A stretch of DNA of 64,000 nt, taken from positions 7,459,555 through 7,523,554 of the forward strand of contig CAIIXF020000002.1 of assembly GCA_903813345.2 (NCBI GenBank), written 5' to 3'. The stretch comes from Owenia fusiformis. Lineage: Eukaryota; Annelida; Polychaeta; Sabellida; Oweniidae. The notes under the pieces were generated by a model. That model saw only the letters and a program-made list of their open reading frames with translations. It searched no databases and had not been told where the DNA came from. Made by a program: the position numbers and the translations under genes. Positions 35,565 to 46,190 of the stretch are shown here, one piece after another. How positions within the stretch are numbered: position 1 is the stretch's first letter; every line of letters begins with the position of its first letter.

Positions 35565-36033
35565 TACGCTCCGAAACGCAATCTTGGGTTTTTTCGGGGG
35601 TGAACTTTATCATTTTGAGCTTAATGAAAGATTATAGAATGATGAACAAATGGGGCAAATCTTGTGTAGAAATACTTACGATAAATGTGTCATTTCAAAG
35701 ATTTTTCATTGAATTTGCTTCGATCGGAGCCGGCGATATGATTTTGGAAAGGTTTCTAAATGAAGAACGTGACTTCACTTCCGAATCATAGCATTCAAAA
35801 TAAGTAGCGTTTAATTACTTGCATCATTCATAATAATACAGTGGTGTAGCGGTAGAATCCTCGCTAAGCACGCGGGAGGCCCGGGTTCGAATCCCGCATT
35901 CGCCTTTTTATTTTTTTAACTAAATGATTGTTCTTTGATATTACGCAGAAAAAACAATTTTTATTTACATAAACTTTATATTAGAGCTTGAAAATGTAAA
36001 AACAATATTGTCAACATATTGCGTTTTGGAGCG
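35565..36033. mobile_element. ~470-bp TIR element carrying a tRNA-like sequence
   Basis: CGCTCCGAAACGCAAT (35567) is mirrored by ATTGCGTTTTGGAGCG ending at 36033. It splits the exon E minisatellite, whose words (CATATGCTC / TTTAAACAAATGTCC) lie on either side. It contains a tRNA-like body at 35838-35904 and a short open frame (35600-35791) I do not recognise. Either a TIR element captured a tRNA/SINE, or this is a SINE-like element bounded by chance repeats. Confidence 0.65.
35838..35904 (+). tRNA. tRNA-like sequence (probably pseudogene or SINE head)
   Basis: GTGGTGTAGCGGTAGAATCC resembles an A box and D arm. CTCGC-TAAGCAC-GCGGG forms an anticodon arm and GGTTCGAATCC is a perfect B box. TTTTTA follows at 35905, a Pol III terminator. 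Overall it is closest to tRNA-Gly (TGGTAGAAT..CTCGC...GCGGGAGGCCCGGGTTCGA), but the loop reads TAAGCAC with A instead of the invariant U33 and the triplet AGC. The ends (ACAGTGG and ATTCGCC) do not pair as an acceptor stem. Transcription is possible; function as a tRNA is unlikely. Confidence 0.55.
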
Positions 36034-36371
36034 ATGTGCAGGTTTAAACAAATGTCCTTTTGGGTACAGTTAGAACTAATGTCCTACTCCCCACCATGAT
36101 ACTGTTTCATATGTTTTAAACTAATGTCCTTTAGGGTACAGTTAAAACTAATGTCCTATACCCCACCATGATACTGTTTCATATGCTTTTTAACTAATGT
36201 CCTTTTGGGTACAGTTAGAATTAATGTCCTACTCCCCACCATGATACTGTTTCATATGCTTTAACTAATGTCCTTTAGGGTACAGTTAGAACTAATGTCC
36301 TATACAACACCATGATACTGTTTCATATGCTTTAAACTAATGTCCTTTTGGGTACAGTTAGAACTAATGTC

Positions 36372-36826
36372 CTATACCCCACCATGATACTGTTTCATAT
36401 GTTTCAAAGTAAGATGAGGCTGAAATGTCTTTCCGCACAATTGACATTTGACATCCTTGGCAAGATGTAGATTCAAACCTCCTTGCGATCTGAACAGTTT
36501 ATAACAATGTCCACATTGATGGGGCTTGCTTCCTTTGTGTTTTAGCCCATGGTGCTGGATATCCGGCTCAGAATCCAGGCGATCGTTACAAATGTCGCAG
36601 TATTTACTGTGTACTTGGAGAGTGTGGTATTCAAGACAACGGCAACTGGGGAAATCCCTAGGGCACTGCTCACATTGGTAGTTTATATTTAGTGTCTCTG
36701 TGAAGGTTTCACTTTGGCTAGATGATGCTTTCGAGTGGTTGGAGCTACTGGTTGTTCGGCACTCTGTTGCTAAGAGATCGTGTTGTGGTTGCTGTTGTTC
36801 CAGTTGCCATAGAGATGAGTAATTCC
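36372..36826 (-). CDS. Alternative terminal exon E: four-finger C2H2 module
   Basis: Acceptor TATACTGCAG (AG at 36828-36827), phase 1 entry (G|GG AAT TAC), TAG stop at 36372. The isoform would be 346 aa. The linker is Q-rich (GNYSSLWQLEQQQPQHD) and Ser-rich (SSSNHSKASSSQSE). The fingers are YQCEQCPRDFPSCRCLEYH-x4-H, YCDICNDRLDSE...H-x3-H, CGHCYKLFRSQGGLNLH with LAKD at the fourth ligand site, and CQLCGKTFQPHLTLKHMKQYH (H-x4-H). The frame stays open upstream of the acceptor to 37016, but that part is intronic and repetitive. It ends inside the 72-bp minisatellite made from its own 3' end. Confidence 0.85.
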
Positions 36827-38190
36827 CTGCAGTATAATAAAACAACAGATTGAATTGTTTGCTGACATGACATGACTGCCTGATTATTGTTGACATGGTG
36901 ATAAGATTTTGACACAATACTGTAGTAGTTGGAGACTGCAGGATAGAAAAAGTATTGTACATTAATATGTATGTAGTACAATAGTAAATGTATGTAGTAC
37001 AATAGTACTGACTCAATGTGTGCTTTCTTCTGATAATTTAGACACTTATACAACCCATATGCATCTTTTTAAAACTATTTATGAATTAATATACAGTATA
37101 TTTTCTAATTTTTAAAGTATGTGTTCCATGTTAATCCAATGGATAACTTTATTTGATTATTATGTAATCAGGGGGTCTAACCAGAAACTTTGTAAAGTTG
37201 AGAATTCCAAAATCAATTGTTGTTACCATGGAAATGATGTCATAATTAGAGTAAAAGGAAATTAAGGAGTTCCTAACTTTACTTTAATGTATCTCTTTTA
37301 ATAACCCAGATCCCAGGAGGTAGTTACCAGTTTCACCACCAGGTGGTTATCCAGTTCAGGTCAGATGACATGGCAGATATAGGAGAAAGTTCATTCATCA
37401 GTTTTAGTGGATCAATTTTCATATTACCCTGATCATGGGCTTTCAATATCTATTGAATGCCCATGCCCTGGTGTATCAGAAAGCTATACAAATTAAAATA
37501 TGTCCAGTAAAAGAAAATGTCATCTGTCCAATACAAGAAAAGATCTTCACTTTTGTGATTTTATAACATGGGGTGTATGGGGAATCAACCCCACCTATAA
37601 GTCACATTTAAAATAAAGTTTTGAAAATCGATTTTTGGATTTTTAATGACGTATATTAAGATTGCATGGTCTATTAATAAGGTGATCTTACAATTTTATT
37701 GATTTTGGCAATTATGTAACTTATGTGATACTATTGCCAAATCAAAACAATTTACAACTTTATGTTTTGTATCTTCTGTATTTTCCCAAAGAATGCATCT
37801 CCTTGTCTTGCGGTTGCTTCTTCAATACCCTGGACCCACCCCCCAATTTTCTACTTCACTATACTCATTATCCTTTTTTTATTATTAAAATCAATGTAAC
37901 ATATTTACAGGTTGCAGTGGCTATGACCCCAAGAGGGAGTATTAAGTGCCGCTTAATGGTATTTACAATGATTTGTGATGAATTTTGCTCCATGAAAATA
38001 TGCCAATTGTTCATGAAAGTATGCCAATTTTTTATGATCTTTCTAATTTTCTGGTGAGTATATGATAGATTTTCAACTGAGTGCAAGCTTTTTAAAAATC
38101 TCATATGAGTACACCACCATTGTAGTCAATTCTGGAGAGAACAACAATGTACAGCATACATTAAATTGTTTATTTCTAGCTGATGTCACT
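36827..38190. other. DNA between terminal exons D and E
   Basis: 37312-37430 is an inverted copy of the dispersed repeat at 10715-10835. 37985-38105 contains the dispersed words 'ATATGCCAATTTTTCATGA' and 'GAGTGCAAG', also seen near 47090-47220 and 50400-50460. No gene. Confidence 0.55.
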
Positions 38191-38194
38191 GTGT

Positions 38195-38520
38195 GTTCCA
38201 TTTTCACTATTTTCCATTTCATTTTTCTATTTTCACTGTTTTCCATTTCATTCTTCCATTTTCACTGTTTTCCATTTACATTCTTCCATTTTCACTGTTT
38301 TCCATTTTCATTTTTCCATTTCATTTTTTCCATTTTCATTCTTCCATTTTCACTGTTTTCCATTTCCATTTTTCCATTTCATTTTTCCATTTTCACTGTT
38401 TTCCATTTTCATTCTTCCATTTTCACTGTTTTCAATTTTCATTTTTCCATTTTCACTGTTTTCCATTTTCACGGTTTTCCATTCTAATTTTTCCATTTTC
38501 ACTGTTTTCTATTTTCAAAA
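38195..38520. repeat. TTTTCCATTTTCACTG / CATTCTTCC short tandem repeat
   Basis: About 330 bp of pyrimidine-rich units of 15-17 bp (TTTTCCATTTTCACTG with CATTTTTCCA variants) start about 20 bp beyond the exon D stop. The long F/S/I-rich frames across it are readings of the repeat. Unlike the arrays after A, E, F and G, the unit is not clearly copied from exon codons. Confidence 0.85.
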
Positions 38521-38540
38521 GTTGCAATCCTTTTATGGGT

Positions 38541-39034
38541 CTAGCTATGTGTCTTGAGGTGTTCCCGCTTCTTATTTGTCGCAACAATTTTCCCACAGAG
38601 TTGACACTGGAAATCCTTACTGGTATGAATCATCAATCCAACTTGACTTTGAAATAACTTAAAGCAGAAATGGCATTGAAATTTTTTCTCTCCATGATGC
38701 TGCCGACTATGCGCCACTCTATCTATGACATCATCAAGTCGTTTATTACAAACGTCACAAAATCCAGCGTGTACGATGCTACTATGGTAATCCAAGCAGC
38801 GTTGGGATGGAAAATCCACCCCACATGAAGAGCATGGGTACGTTGTATTGATTTCAATCATATTAGAAATATTCAATGATGATTGGTCGACAGGGTTGCT
38901 ATGGGCACCAGCTGTCCTTGTACTGTTGCTATTGTAACTGTATTTGATTTGATTGTTGTCATGGTTGTAATTAGCCATTGTTTCATGGTAGCCATGGTGA
39001 TCAGGAGTTATCTGCTGTTGGGACCACAACATTC
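38541..39034 (-). CDS. Alternative terminal exon D: four-finger C2H2 module
   Basis: Acceptor TTTTGGCAG (AG at 39036-39035), phase 1 entry (G|GA ATG TTG), TAG stop at 38541. The isoform would be 359 aa. The linker has Q/H/N-rich and SNP..DQSSLNIS sequence ending in MIEINTT. Fingers: YPCSSCGVDFPSQRCLDYH-x4-H; FCDVCNKRLDDV...H-x3-H; CHFCFKLFQSQVGLMIH with TSKD; CQLCGKIVATNKKREHLKTH. It is closest to exon B (shared FPSQRC-x-DYH-x-SIVHAG), although exon C lies between them. Confidence 0.85.
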
Positions 39035-39705
39035 CTGCCAAAATTAAAGGAACAAAGTTTTTAAATAAATAGATTTAACTTATAAACCTCCTCTATAGTG
39101 TAGAATATTGTGGGTTTTATTTATTTATTTATTTGTGTGATGAAAAAAACTGAAAATGTGCTGTGCCATTAGTCACACCCTTAGTTATATGACAATTAAT
39201 AAACACAAAAAGTTATATCTTATGACTTTTGATATTTCTGCATCTATGGTTTAAAGGAAACACAATGCCTTAATAGCATTAATAAAATCTATCTATTCTA
39301 TTTTATAACTTTTCAACTCAAGTACTTGTACATGTACAATAATAACATAACATTATGAATTGATTTGTCTATACAAACTTTTATAAATGAACTTAACTTA
39401 CATAATTCATATAATTCTCATATAATGTTCATGCATATATTGTATATACTCATTGTATTATATTGTATATAAACACTGTTAATATTGAATATCAACATTG
39501 TACATAGTTTCTATACCTTTCCCATCAAAACTGCTATAGAGAATGAAAAGAGAATGTTTGAATGAAACCTGAATATGATTCAAAATACATGCTCATATTT
39601 ATAAGCAAAACATGATTTTTCAGATTCACTAAATGTTTGGTAAGAACCCAGAGAAATTGTTTCTTTAGTTCAACGTTTTAATACTGTGATCCTCATGTGA
39701 TTATA
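39035..39705. other. AT-rich DNA 5' of exon D (intron)
   Basis: No recognisable feature apart from AT-rich microsatellite-like stretches (TTTATTTATTTATTTGTG near 39119). Confidence 0.45.
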
Positions 39706-39940
39706 CAGGGTGTCAAATAAATAATATGTTCTCCTCAATTTCAAGAGAATGAACTTTTTTGTGCATAAAAGTACATCTAGTCAAGCTAGTCATCTGAAAC
39801 TTATGGTGGAGTTGCTCCATGAAGCCTAGTTTTGTTGTGCTAAAGAACAAGTCAGACATCATGTAGATCTAGAGGAAAAAGTTATGCATTATGTTGATGT
39901 TAAAGCTAAGGAGGGGAAAACATATTTATTTGACACCCTG
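39706..39940. mobile_element. 235-bp mariner-type MITE
   Basis: CAGGGTGTCAAATAAATAAT at 39706 is mirrored by ATTTATTTGACACCCTG ending at 39940. TA flanks both ends, and the TIR similarity runs about 30 bp (GTTCTCCTC against GAGGGGAAAAC). The terminal CAGGGTGTC is typical of mariner-like ends and recurs at 63892. Confidence 0.85.
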
Positions 39941-40124
39941 TATATATCTTACTGATGAGCATTTCTGTTTTCATAGCGTTTGTAGTTTTGGGAGAGTTTT
40001 TTTTTACGATACAATTTTTACAATACCTGATTGAGCAAGCCAATCTGTACTGACAAACACTTCTGTTCTCTTTGAGTAACAAAATTTTGCGGTAAAGATA
40101 TAAAAAAATGTTGATTTTTACAAA

Positions 40125-40335
40125 ACAGTGGAACCTGTAAAGTGGAACACCTTTGTAAGTGGAACACTTTTTAGAGTCCAAAGATCAACTGACTTCATAT
40201 TAAATGGACCTATACAAGTGGAACACCTCCCAAGTGGAACACCTCCCAAGTGGAACACCTCCCAAGTGGAACCCCTCCCAAGTGGAACACATTTGAGAGG
40301 TACCAAATGTGTTCCACTTAAACAGGTTTTACTGT
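40125..40335. mobile_element. MITE-like element with internal 16-bp repeat
   Basis: ACAGTGGAACCTGTAAAGTG at 40125 is mirrored by CTTAAACAGGTTTTACTGT ending at 40335. The inside contains five tandem copies of GTGGAACACCTCCCAA (about 40215-40290). A relative with the same ACAGTAAAACCTG / CAGGTTAAACTGT ends is at 43100-43268. It lies 3' of terminal exon C. Confidence 0.75.
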
Positions 40336-40650
40336 ATCCTGATTTAGGAAACATAAAAACCATATATTGACAATATAAGCATAATGAAGTATTGACAATA
40401 TAAGCATAATGAAGTTTTATTTCACATTCTTGATTGCCAGAAGTTCTGTAGTTTAAATGCAAGTTTACTTTCAAATGAGATATAATTTAATGAAAATTCA
40501 ATAAATTCACATGATATCTGGAAAAACGAGTCACCAAGTCTCGTTCGACTTTAAACATTATTTCATACGTCTATTATTCAACTGAATTTATTTTAATACT
40601 TAAATATTCACCATCATTCCTCCATCTATAACTGTTTTTTATTGATCTAA

Positions 40651-42578
40651 CTACTGGCCTCCCGATTTTAACAATTGATAATATAGTTCTACTACATCCG
40701 TTGAGGTGTTAATTTCCCAGCAGCCAGGTATGGTCTTCAATGAACAGAATATCTTCGGGCCAAAATTCCATACATCCTTGATAAATTCAAGTCTTCGTAC
40801 ACGATTCATGAATTCCATAGTGCAATCAAGTTCAAGGAATGGATTTGACTGGTGTTTTTCGGCAGGAGGCATTGGTTCAACTTTCGCAATGCGATTAATA
40901 AAAGGATTTGTTGTCAGAGTTGAAGAACTACTTGCGGAAGTGTCAATGTTACTATGGTAACCAAATTGAGTTGTTTCTATATTTAGTTGACTTCTGTCGA
41001 TATCAATTCCCTTTGTTCTCCTACTGAGCTGTATGGCCTTTTCGCGATCAATTTCATAACTCAGTAGGGGGTCTTGTATCTGAGGTGGGGGTACAGAAAA
41101 GTTGGTCTGGGGGTAAGATACTGCTGGAGTGGGCAGAGCGGTTTGGGCCATTTGTGCACCAAGTACTGGATTTGTTTGTATGCCTGGCGGCGGGAAGGCA
41201 ACATTTGATTGGACATTTGGAGTGATTTGGCCACCAAGCACTGGATTGGTTTGTAGCCCTGGGGGAGGAAGAGCTAAGTTTGATTGGAGGTCTGGGGTGG
41301 CTGGTCTTACTTGACCAGAAAGCTGTGGATTTGTCTGAACACCTGGTGGAGGCAAAGCTGATTGAAATTGTGGAGTGATTTGTCCTGTTTGTACACCAAG
41401 AACAGGATTGGATTGAACACCAGGGGGAGGCAAAGTCAGATTAGACTGAATGGCAGGTGTGGCTTGTCCAAGTACAGGGTTAGACTGTACACCGGGGGGA
41501 GGCAAGCCAACATGAGATGGTTCAACTCTTGGCGTGGCCTGTACTATCTGGGTATTTAAAACAGTATGAGATTGTACTCCATGGGGTTCATGACTGGCTC
41601 CCCCAAGGGCAACATTTGATTGGATGCTGGCATAATTAGCCATAGATGTAACTTGTACAACCTGGCTACCAATGGATTGAACAGCTTGGGCATTGACACC
41701 AATATTAGCCTGGCTGTTTGGATAACTAGCAGCTGGTTGGCTACTCTGATAGAGAACTGGCTGGGCTTGAAGATTTGGCTGACCAAGTGGGGTTACTTGA
41801 AGGTTGCTTGGTTGACTGGATGTGCCTGCATTTAGAGTCTTTTCCTGATTTACAGTTTGATTGGCAACTGGAGTTGTTTGGGAGGCTGGGATAGCTTGTT
41901 GAGCTTGTTGGGTCAAAGTGTTTGGAGTTTGGATCAAAGTGTTTGTATGTTGGGCCAATGTACTTGGAGCTTGCATCGAAATGTTTGGAGTTGGAGCTTG
42001 GGCCAATATGCTCTTTGCTTGAGTCAATGTGTTTGGAGCTTGGGCCAATATGTTTGTGGCTTGGATCAATGTGCTTGGAACTTGGGTCATTGTGTTCTGA
42101 GCTTGCTCAGCTTGGGCCAATATGCTTGTGGCTTGGGGCAATGTGTTAGGAGCTTGGGTCAATATGCTTGAAACTTGGGTTGAAAAAGTAGTTGAAACTT
42201 GGGTTAACATGGTTGGAGCTTGGGTTGATGGTTTTGGAGGTTGTGTCAACGTGTTTGTAGCTTGGGCCAATGGGTTTTGTGCTTGGGTCAAACTGTTTGG
42301 TGCTTGAGTCAATGTGGATGCAATTGGAACTTGATTCTTCTGTTGATTCTGTAACATAACTACTGCCTTTTCTTGTTCACTTTTCAAATGTTGTTCTGCT
42401 TTTTCCTGATTACTTAATTCACTCAAAGCCTTTTCTTTGGCTTTTTGTAGATTGAGCACATTATCTTCCTGGGTTTTTCCTTTTGCATCCTTTGTATTTT
42501 GATCATGTTGTGAACCAAGCACATCCTTTTCCTGGTCATTATCAGCTTTGCTCCATCGCGACTTTTTTACTTTTGTTG
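40651..42578 (-). CDS. Alternative terminal exon C: long Q/T/P-rich tail without fingers
   Basis: Acceptor AAATTTTCAG (AG at 42580-42579) with phase 1 entry (G|CA ACA AAA), matching shared exon 2. The frame runs 642 codons to TAA at 40651; the isoform would be 837 aa. Order: a basic start (TKVKKSRWSKADND); a charged, possibly coiled region (NLQKAKEKALSELSNQEKAE); about 20 degenerate repeats of the type LTQAPNTLAQATNILAQ; a Q/N/S-rich middle; about eight PPPGVQSNPVLG-like repeats; and a C-terminal ~130 residues that look folded (SYEIDREKAIQLSRRTKGID; later RRLEFIKDVWNFGPKIFCSL, IPGCWEINTSTDVVELYYQL). I do not recognise the C-terminal part. The low-complexity part resembles activation or condensate-forming tails. 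It could instead be the last exon of a separate gene, but phase, strand and position inside the exon series favour membership. Confidence 0.7.
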
Positions 42579-43649
42579 CTGAAAATTTAAAAGATATAGT
42601 TTAAGAGATATTCTGACCGTCATTTATCAGTCACATCTGATCTATGGCAAACATTTAGCGGCCATAGCTCCCAAAATCGAGAGAAATATGCAGCGTAAAG
42701 TATTGTGTTAAGCAATTCATAGATTTTCGATATTGATTTTGTGAAGCTAGGCCTGCAGTGCGGCCGCCACAGAGCAAATGTGACTGAGGCTTTATGGATG
42801 TTTTCCAAATGTAGCCACAGATAAAGTTATAACATTATGATATAAATCCTGCCCTTTTTCCACATATGAAATCCTTAAGAATTAATATTCTTCACTAAAG
42901 AAATTATTCTTCCCGTCCTCCCTCTAATGAAATGGAACTTGTTTTTTACAAATGTTGACGTTTGGCAATCATCCTTTACTTTCCATATTTTATAAATCAT
43001 GTATGAAAAAATCTGTCAAGCATGACAATAAATTATTTCTAATCATTTATAAATGTATAACTACCCTCTTTCTGACATATTTTCTCAAATTTCTATATAC
43101 AGTAAAACCTGTGTACAGTGAACACCAATGGAGACACAAAAATGTGTTCACTGTCAGTAGGTGAGCACTACAGAGAGGCAATTTTATACAGAAGTCAGTG
43201 AAAAGGGGTGTTCTTTAGACACAGGTGCTCATAAGAGAGAGATGTTCATGAAGACAGGTTAAACTGTAATCATTAATAGTAATTGACCCTATCATTGACA
43301 CCTATTTAGGTTGTTTTTACTGTATCATTTATTTACTTTACTTGTTTCATGATGAGAAAACACTGAAGTTATTTATGCAAAAATGAGAACAATTTAAAAA
43401 TGTGAACAATGTATTTAAAAGCATACTGATTTGTATTTTCTCACAATCTTATGACATAACGATTAGCATTTTGAGAAAGTGTCTCATGAGCTGACATCTG
43501 CTAGGAACATTTAAAAAATAAATCATGTTCTCTAGCTAACATCATTCGAAGCGATTTTTGTACATGTTTCTTATGCTGCTGGTCTTATGTATTTTAATAT
43601 ATTTGACGATCAAAATGAAATACCAGTAACAGAGAAAGTTTCAACTTAA
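42579..43649. other. Intron/inter-exon DNA containing a MITE
   Basis: 43100-43268 has inverted ends (ACAGTAAAACCTGTGTACAG / GACAGGTTAAACTGT) related to the element at 40125. The rest is AT-rich without features. Confidence 0.55.
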
Positions 43650-44135
43650 CTAAATGCTATAAATCGGTTGTCTATAATTCTCTTAACTATATTTCTGTTG
43701 TCTATTATTCTGTTGTCTAAAATTATATTGTCTATGATTCTGTTGTATATTTGTTGTCTATGATTCTGTTGTCTATAATTCTATTGTCTACGATTCTGTT
43801 ATCTATATATGTTAACTATATACGCATGCATTCCTGTTGTCTATGATTCTGTTGTCTATAATTCTATTGTCTACGATTCTGTTATCTATATATGTTAACT
43901 ATATACGCATGCATTCCTGTTGTCTATGATTCTGTTGTCTATAATTCTATTGTCTACGATTCTGTTATCTATATATGTTAACTATATATGCATGCATTCC
44001 TGTTGTCTATGATTCTGTTGTCTATAATTCTATTGTCTACGATTCTGTTATCTATATATGTTAACTATATACGCATGCATTCCTGTTGTCTATGATTCTG
44101 TTGTCTATAATGCTATCAACTATAATTCCATTGTC
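43650..44135. repeat. 83-bp minisatellite 3' of exon B
   Basis: Units built of GTTGTCTATGATTCTGTTGT, CTATAATTCTATTGTCTACG and ATTCTGTTATCTATATATGT, then TAACTATATACGCATGCATTCCT, start near 43835, 43918, 44001 and 44084. The left part (43650-43830) is a looser array of the inner 12-bp word (TGTTGTCTATAA). The array begins about 440 bp beyond the exon B stop. I see no obvious derivation from exon B codons. Confidence 0.9.
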
Positions 44136-44498
44136 AACTTCCGTTTGAGTTTACGGTAAATCAAATGTATGCAGCAATGTGGCATATTGAATACAGTAGA
44201 CCTATTATTGAAACTAAAATGGTAGTAAAATTATAATGAAATTACAAATTACACGTTTCGGTCTTTCAAAAACACATACAGAATGTTCACACATAGCCCC
44301 CCCCCCCCTTTGGCGCACAGGGGCTAAGACTCACAGCCATTGTTGACTGGAGAAACACAGGGGAGATTCCCAAACATAACAGTTAGTATGCTGATTTGAT
44401 GAACGTGATCATACGTTCATTCATTAACAGAAAGGTAATTGGCAAGCCATTATGTATGACAACATTTCTATAATGAAATTAATTGTCTACGTACGTTT

Positions 44499-44566
44499 AT
44501 TGTTTTGGGATTGCCACTTGTGGTAATGGTTTCCATAGTTATCAGGATAAGAGTGTTGCTGAAAAA
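44499..44566 (-). repeat. Partial duplicate of exon B's start, just after its stop
   Basis: On the minus strand, TTTTTTTCAG is followed by CAACACTCTTATCCTGATAA and CTATGGAAACCATTACCACA. This matches about 65 bp of exon B's own start (CAACAGTCTTATCCTGATAA, CTATGGAAACCATAACAACA at 44990-44930) with roughly 10 differences. It starts about 8 bp after the exon B stop. It retains an acceptor-like AG, but from phase 1 it meets a TGA within six codons. It is a remnant of a tandem exon duplication, not a working exon. Confidence 0.85.
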
Positions 44567-44573
44567 AATATGT

Positions 44574-45010
44574 TCATACAGCATGAGATTTTAGATGCTG
44601 TTGCCTCCTGTTGATTTGGACCACTTTTCCACATATCTGGCAATATAGGTCTCTACTGACATGTAGCTGTAGTCCACCGTTAGTTTGAAACAGTTTATAA
44701 CAATGTGAACACTGGTGCGGCTTCTCCCCTTGATGTTCCCGAGCATGCGCTGACCTATCAGCAACTTCATCGAGTCGCATGTTACATATATCGCAATATC
44801 CCGCGTGAACGATGCTATGGTGATAGTCAACACAGCGCTGACTTGGGAAGATTGATTCGCAATGTGTACATCTGTATTCTCTGTCGATTTCAACCAGAAC
44901 TTGTGTTGTTGATTGTCCAGTATGTTTGTTTTTGGATTGCCGCTTGTTGTTATGGTTTCCATAGTTATCAGGATAAGACTGTTGCTGAATTTCATCCATC
45001 CATGAAGACC
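44574..45010 (-). CDS. Alternative terminal exon B: four-finger C2H2 module
   Basis: Acceptor TTCAATTAACAG (AG at 45012-45011), phase 1 entry (G|GG TCT TCA TGG ATG GAT), TGA stop at 44574. The isoform would be 340 aa. The linker is Q/N/K-rich (MDEIQQQSYPDNYGNHNNKR) ending VLVEIDRE. Fingers: YRCTHCESIFPSQRCVDYH-x4-H; YCDICNMRLDEV...H-x3-H; CSHCYKLFQTNGGLQLH with VSRD; CQICGKVVQINRRQQHLKSH. It is nearest to exon D. A diverged duplicate of its first ~65 bp follows the stop codon. Confidence 0.85.
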
Positions 45011-45735
45011 CTGTTAATTGAAACGAATGATTTGTGAGGGTCTATTAGATATCTTAAAACCTTGAATATAATTCATAAGACACTAATTTGAAAACAACAA
45101 TCTCAACAAAATATAACAAACGCAATTCTTAAAGAAAGAAATTATTTGATTTATTTTTGTGTTATTTGATATACTATCATAAAAAGCAACACATTTATCC
45201 ACAAAACAATTCTATGATTAAATGTACCCTAAAATAATAGTTGCTATCATATTCAACTAATCCTAAAATGCACCTTGGTCAACTGATTCATAACCAGGAC
45301 AACAGGCTTAATAAATGAAAACAACAGGCAAAAAAAATTAATGAAAATCATAAATTTAACATGGAAAAGTTGGAAAGTCCCTTTAAACAACAGGCGATTT
45401 TGTGAAAACAATGGTTGAAAAGCGCCTGTTGCCTACTGTTAATAAAACCCCCGATAACACAACAATTCTATCATAGACTGAACTGAAATGTAACTTCATA
45501 GAATTGATATATAACCTAAAACACCAATGCCAAGTGGTAGCAAATTGAATAGAACATCTAGTCATCGTCAGACAACACTGCTTGAAACCATGTCTCAAAA
45601 TGGCGACAATAGATGCATTGCCAAAAGATATTGAACACTTTTCCAGTTATACCAAAAACAGAAAATAATATAGAATGGCCACCATTTTTTGAAATGATTG
45701 CCAATTAGCTTAATTGTCATCACAGAATAATCCCA
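45011..45735. other. Intronic DNA
   Basis: AT-rich, no structured feature. AACAGGC words recur near 45300-45450 (45300, 45325, 45390). Confidence 0.4.
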
Positions 45736-46190
45736 ATAAATGTGTTTTATACACTGTTTAAGTCAATAATAAATAGTAATATAAGTATTTTCACATGGTT
45801 TTTAAATCTACAATAAATGTGATATCCTATGCTGTTTAAGTCCACAATAAATATGAATTCATGGTTTTAAGTCTACAATTACGCATCTTTGCTATTTAAG
45901 TCTACAATACATGTCTTTTCACATGCTGTGTTTTCATATGCTATAATAAATGTGTTTATGGTTTTTAAATCTACAATATATTATGTATTTTCATATGCTG
46001 TGTTTTTATATGCTGTTTAAGTCTACAATAAATGTGCTTTCATATGGCTTTTAAGTCTACAATAAATGTGCTTTCATATGGTTTTTAAGCCTACAATAAA
46101 TGTGTTTTCATATGCTGTTTAAGTCTACAATAATTGTGTTAACAGTTTTTATATGTCTTTTCATATGCTGTTTTCATATGCTGTTTAAGT
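45736..46190 (-). repeat. ~34-bp minisatellite derived from the end of exon A
   Basis: Repeated units TCTACAATAAATGTG(T/C)TTTCATATG(C/G)TGTTTAAG, about 34-37 bp, run down from the exon A stop to about 45740, becoming more diverged with distance. The minus-strand unit CATATGAAAACACATTTATT plus GTAGACTTAAACAG is exon A's last codons (HMKTHLL), its stop (TAG) and the next dozen bases. Confidence 0.92.

Larger units (their letters stand above)
35335..36371 (-). repeat. 72-bp minisatellite derived from the end of exon E
   Basis: Units of about 72 bp (GGTACAGTTAGAACTAATGT, CCTATACCCCACCATG, ATACTGTTTCATATGCTTT) start near 35340, 35412 and 35484. They resume after an inserted element near 36064, 36136, 36209, 36279 and 36350. 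The last unit runs into exon E: on the minus strand the word CATATGAAACAGTATCATGG plus TGGGGTATAG encodes HMKQYHGGV and the stop. All units therefore carry a copy of exon E's last nine codons and its stop. Confidence 0.92.

Noticed and set aside
35838-35904. Functional tRNA-Ala(AGC) gene
   Set aside because: Position 33 is A instead of U and the acceptor ends do not pair, so only a tRNA-like sequence is called.
36827-37016. Extended N-terminus of exon E frame (to 37016)
   Set aside because: The acceptor at 36827 with phase 1 entry matches all other terminal exons; the upstream part is low-complexity YYCTTYI sequence.
38062-38657. Three overlapping plus-strand frames rich in Phe/Ser/Ile (110-154 aa)
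   Set aside because: They are readings of the TTTTCCATTTTCACTG tandem repeat in all three frames and have no other support.
41129-42307. Plus-strand frames of 61-104 aa rich in LGQ/WSLG
   Set aside because: They are antisense readings of the repetitive coding exon C.
43650-44135. Derivation of the 83-bp array from exon B codons
   Set aside because: No match between the GTTGTCTAT words and exon B's end was found, unlike arrays A, E, F and G.
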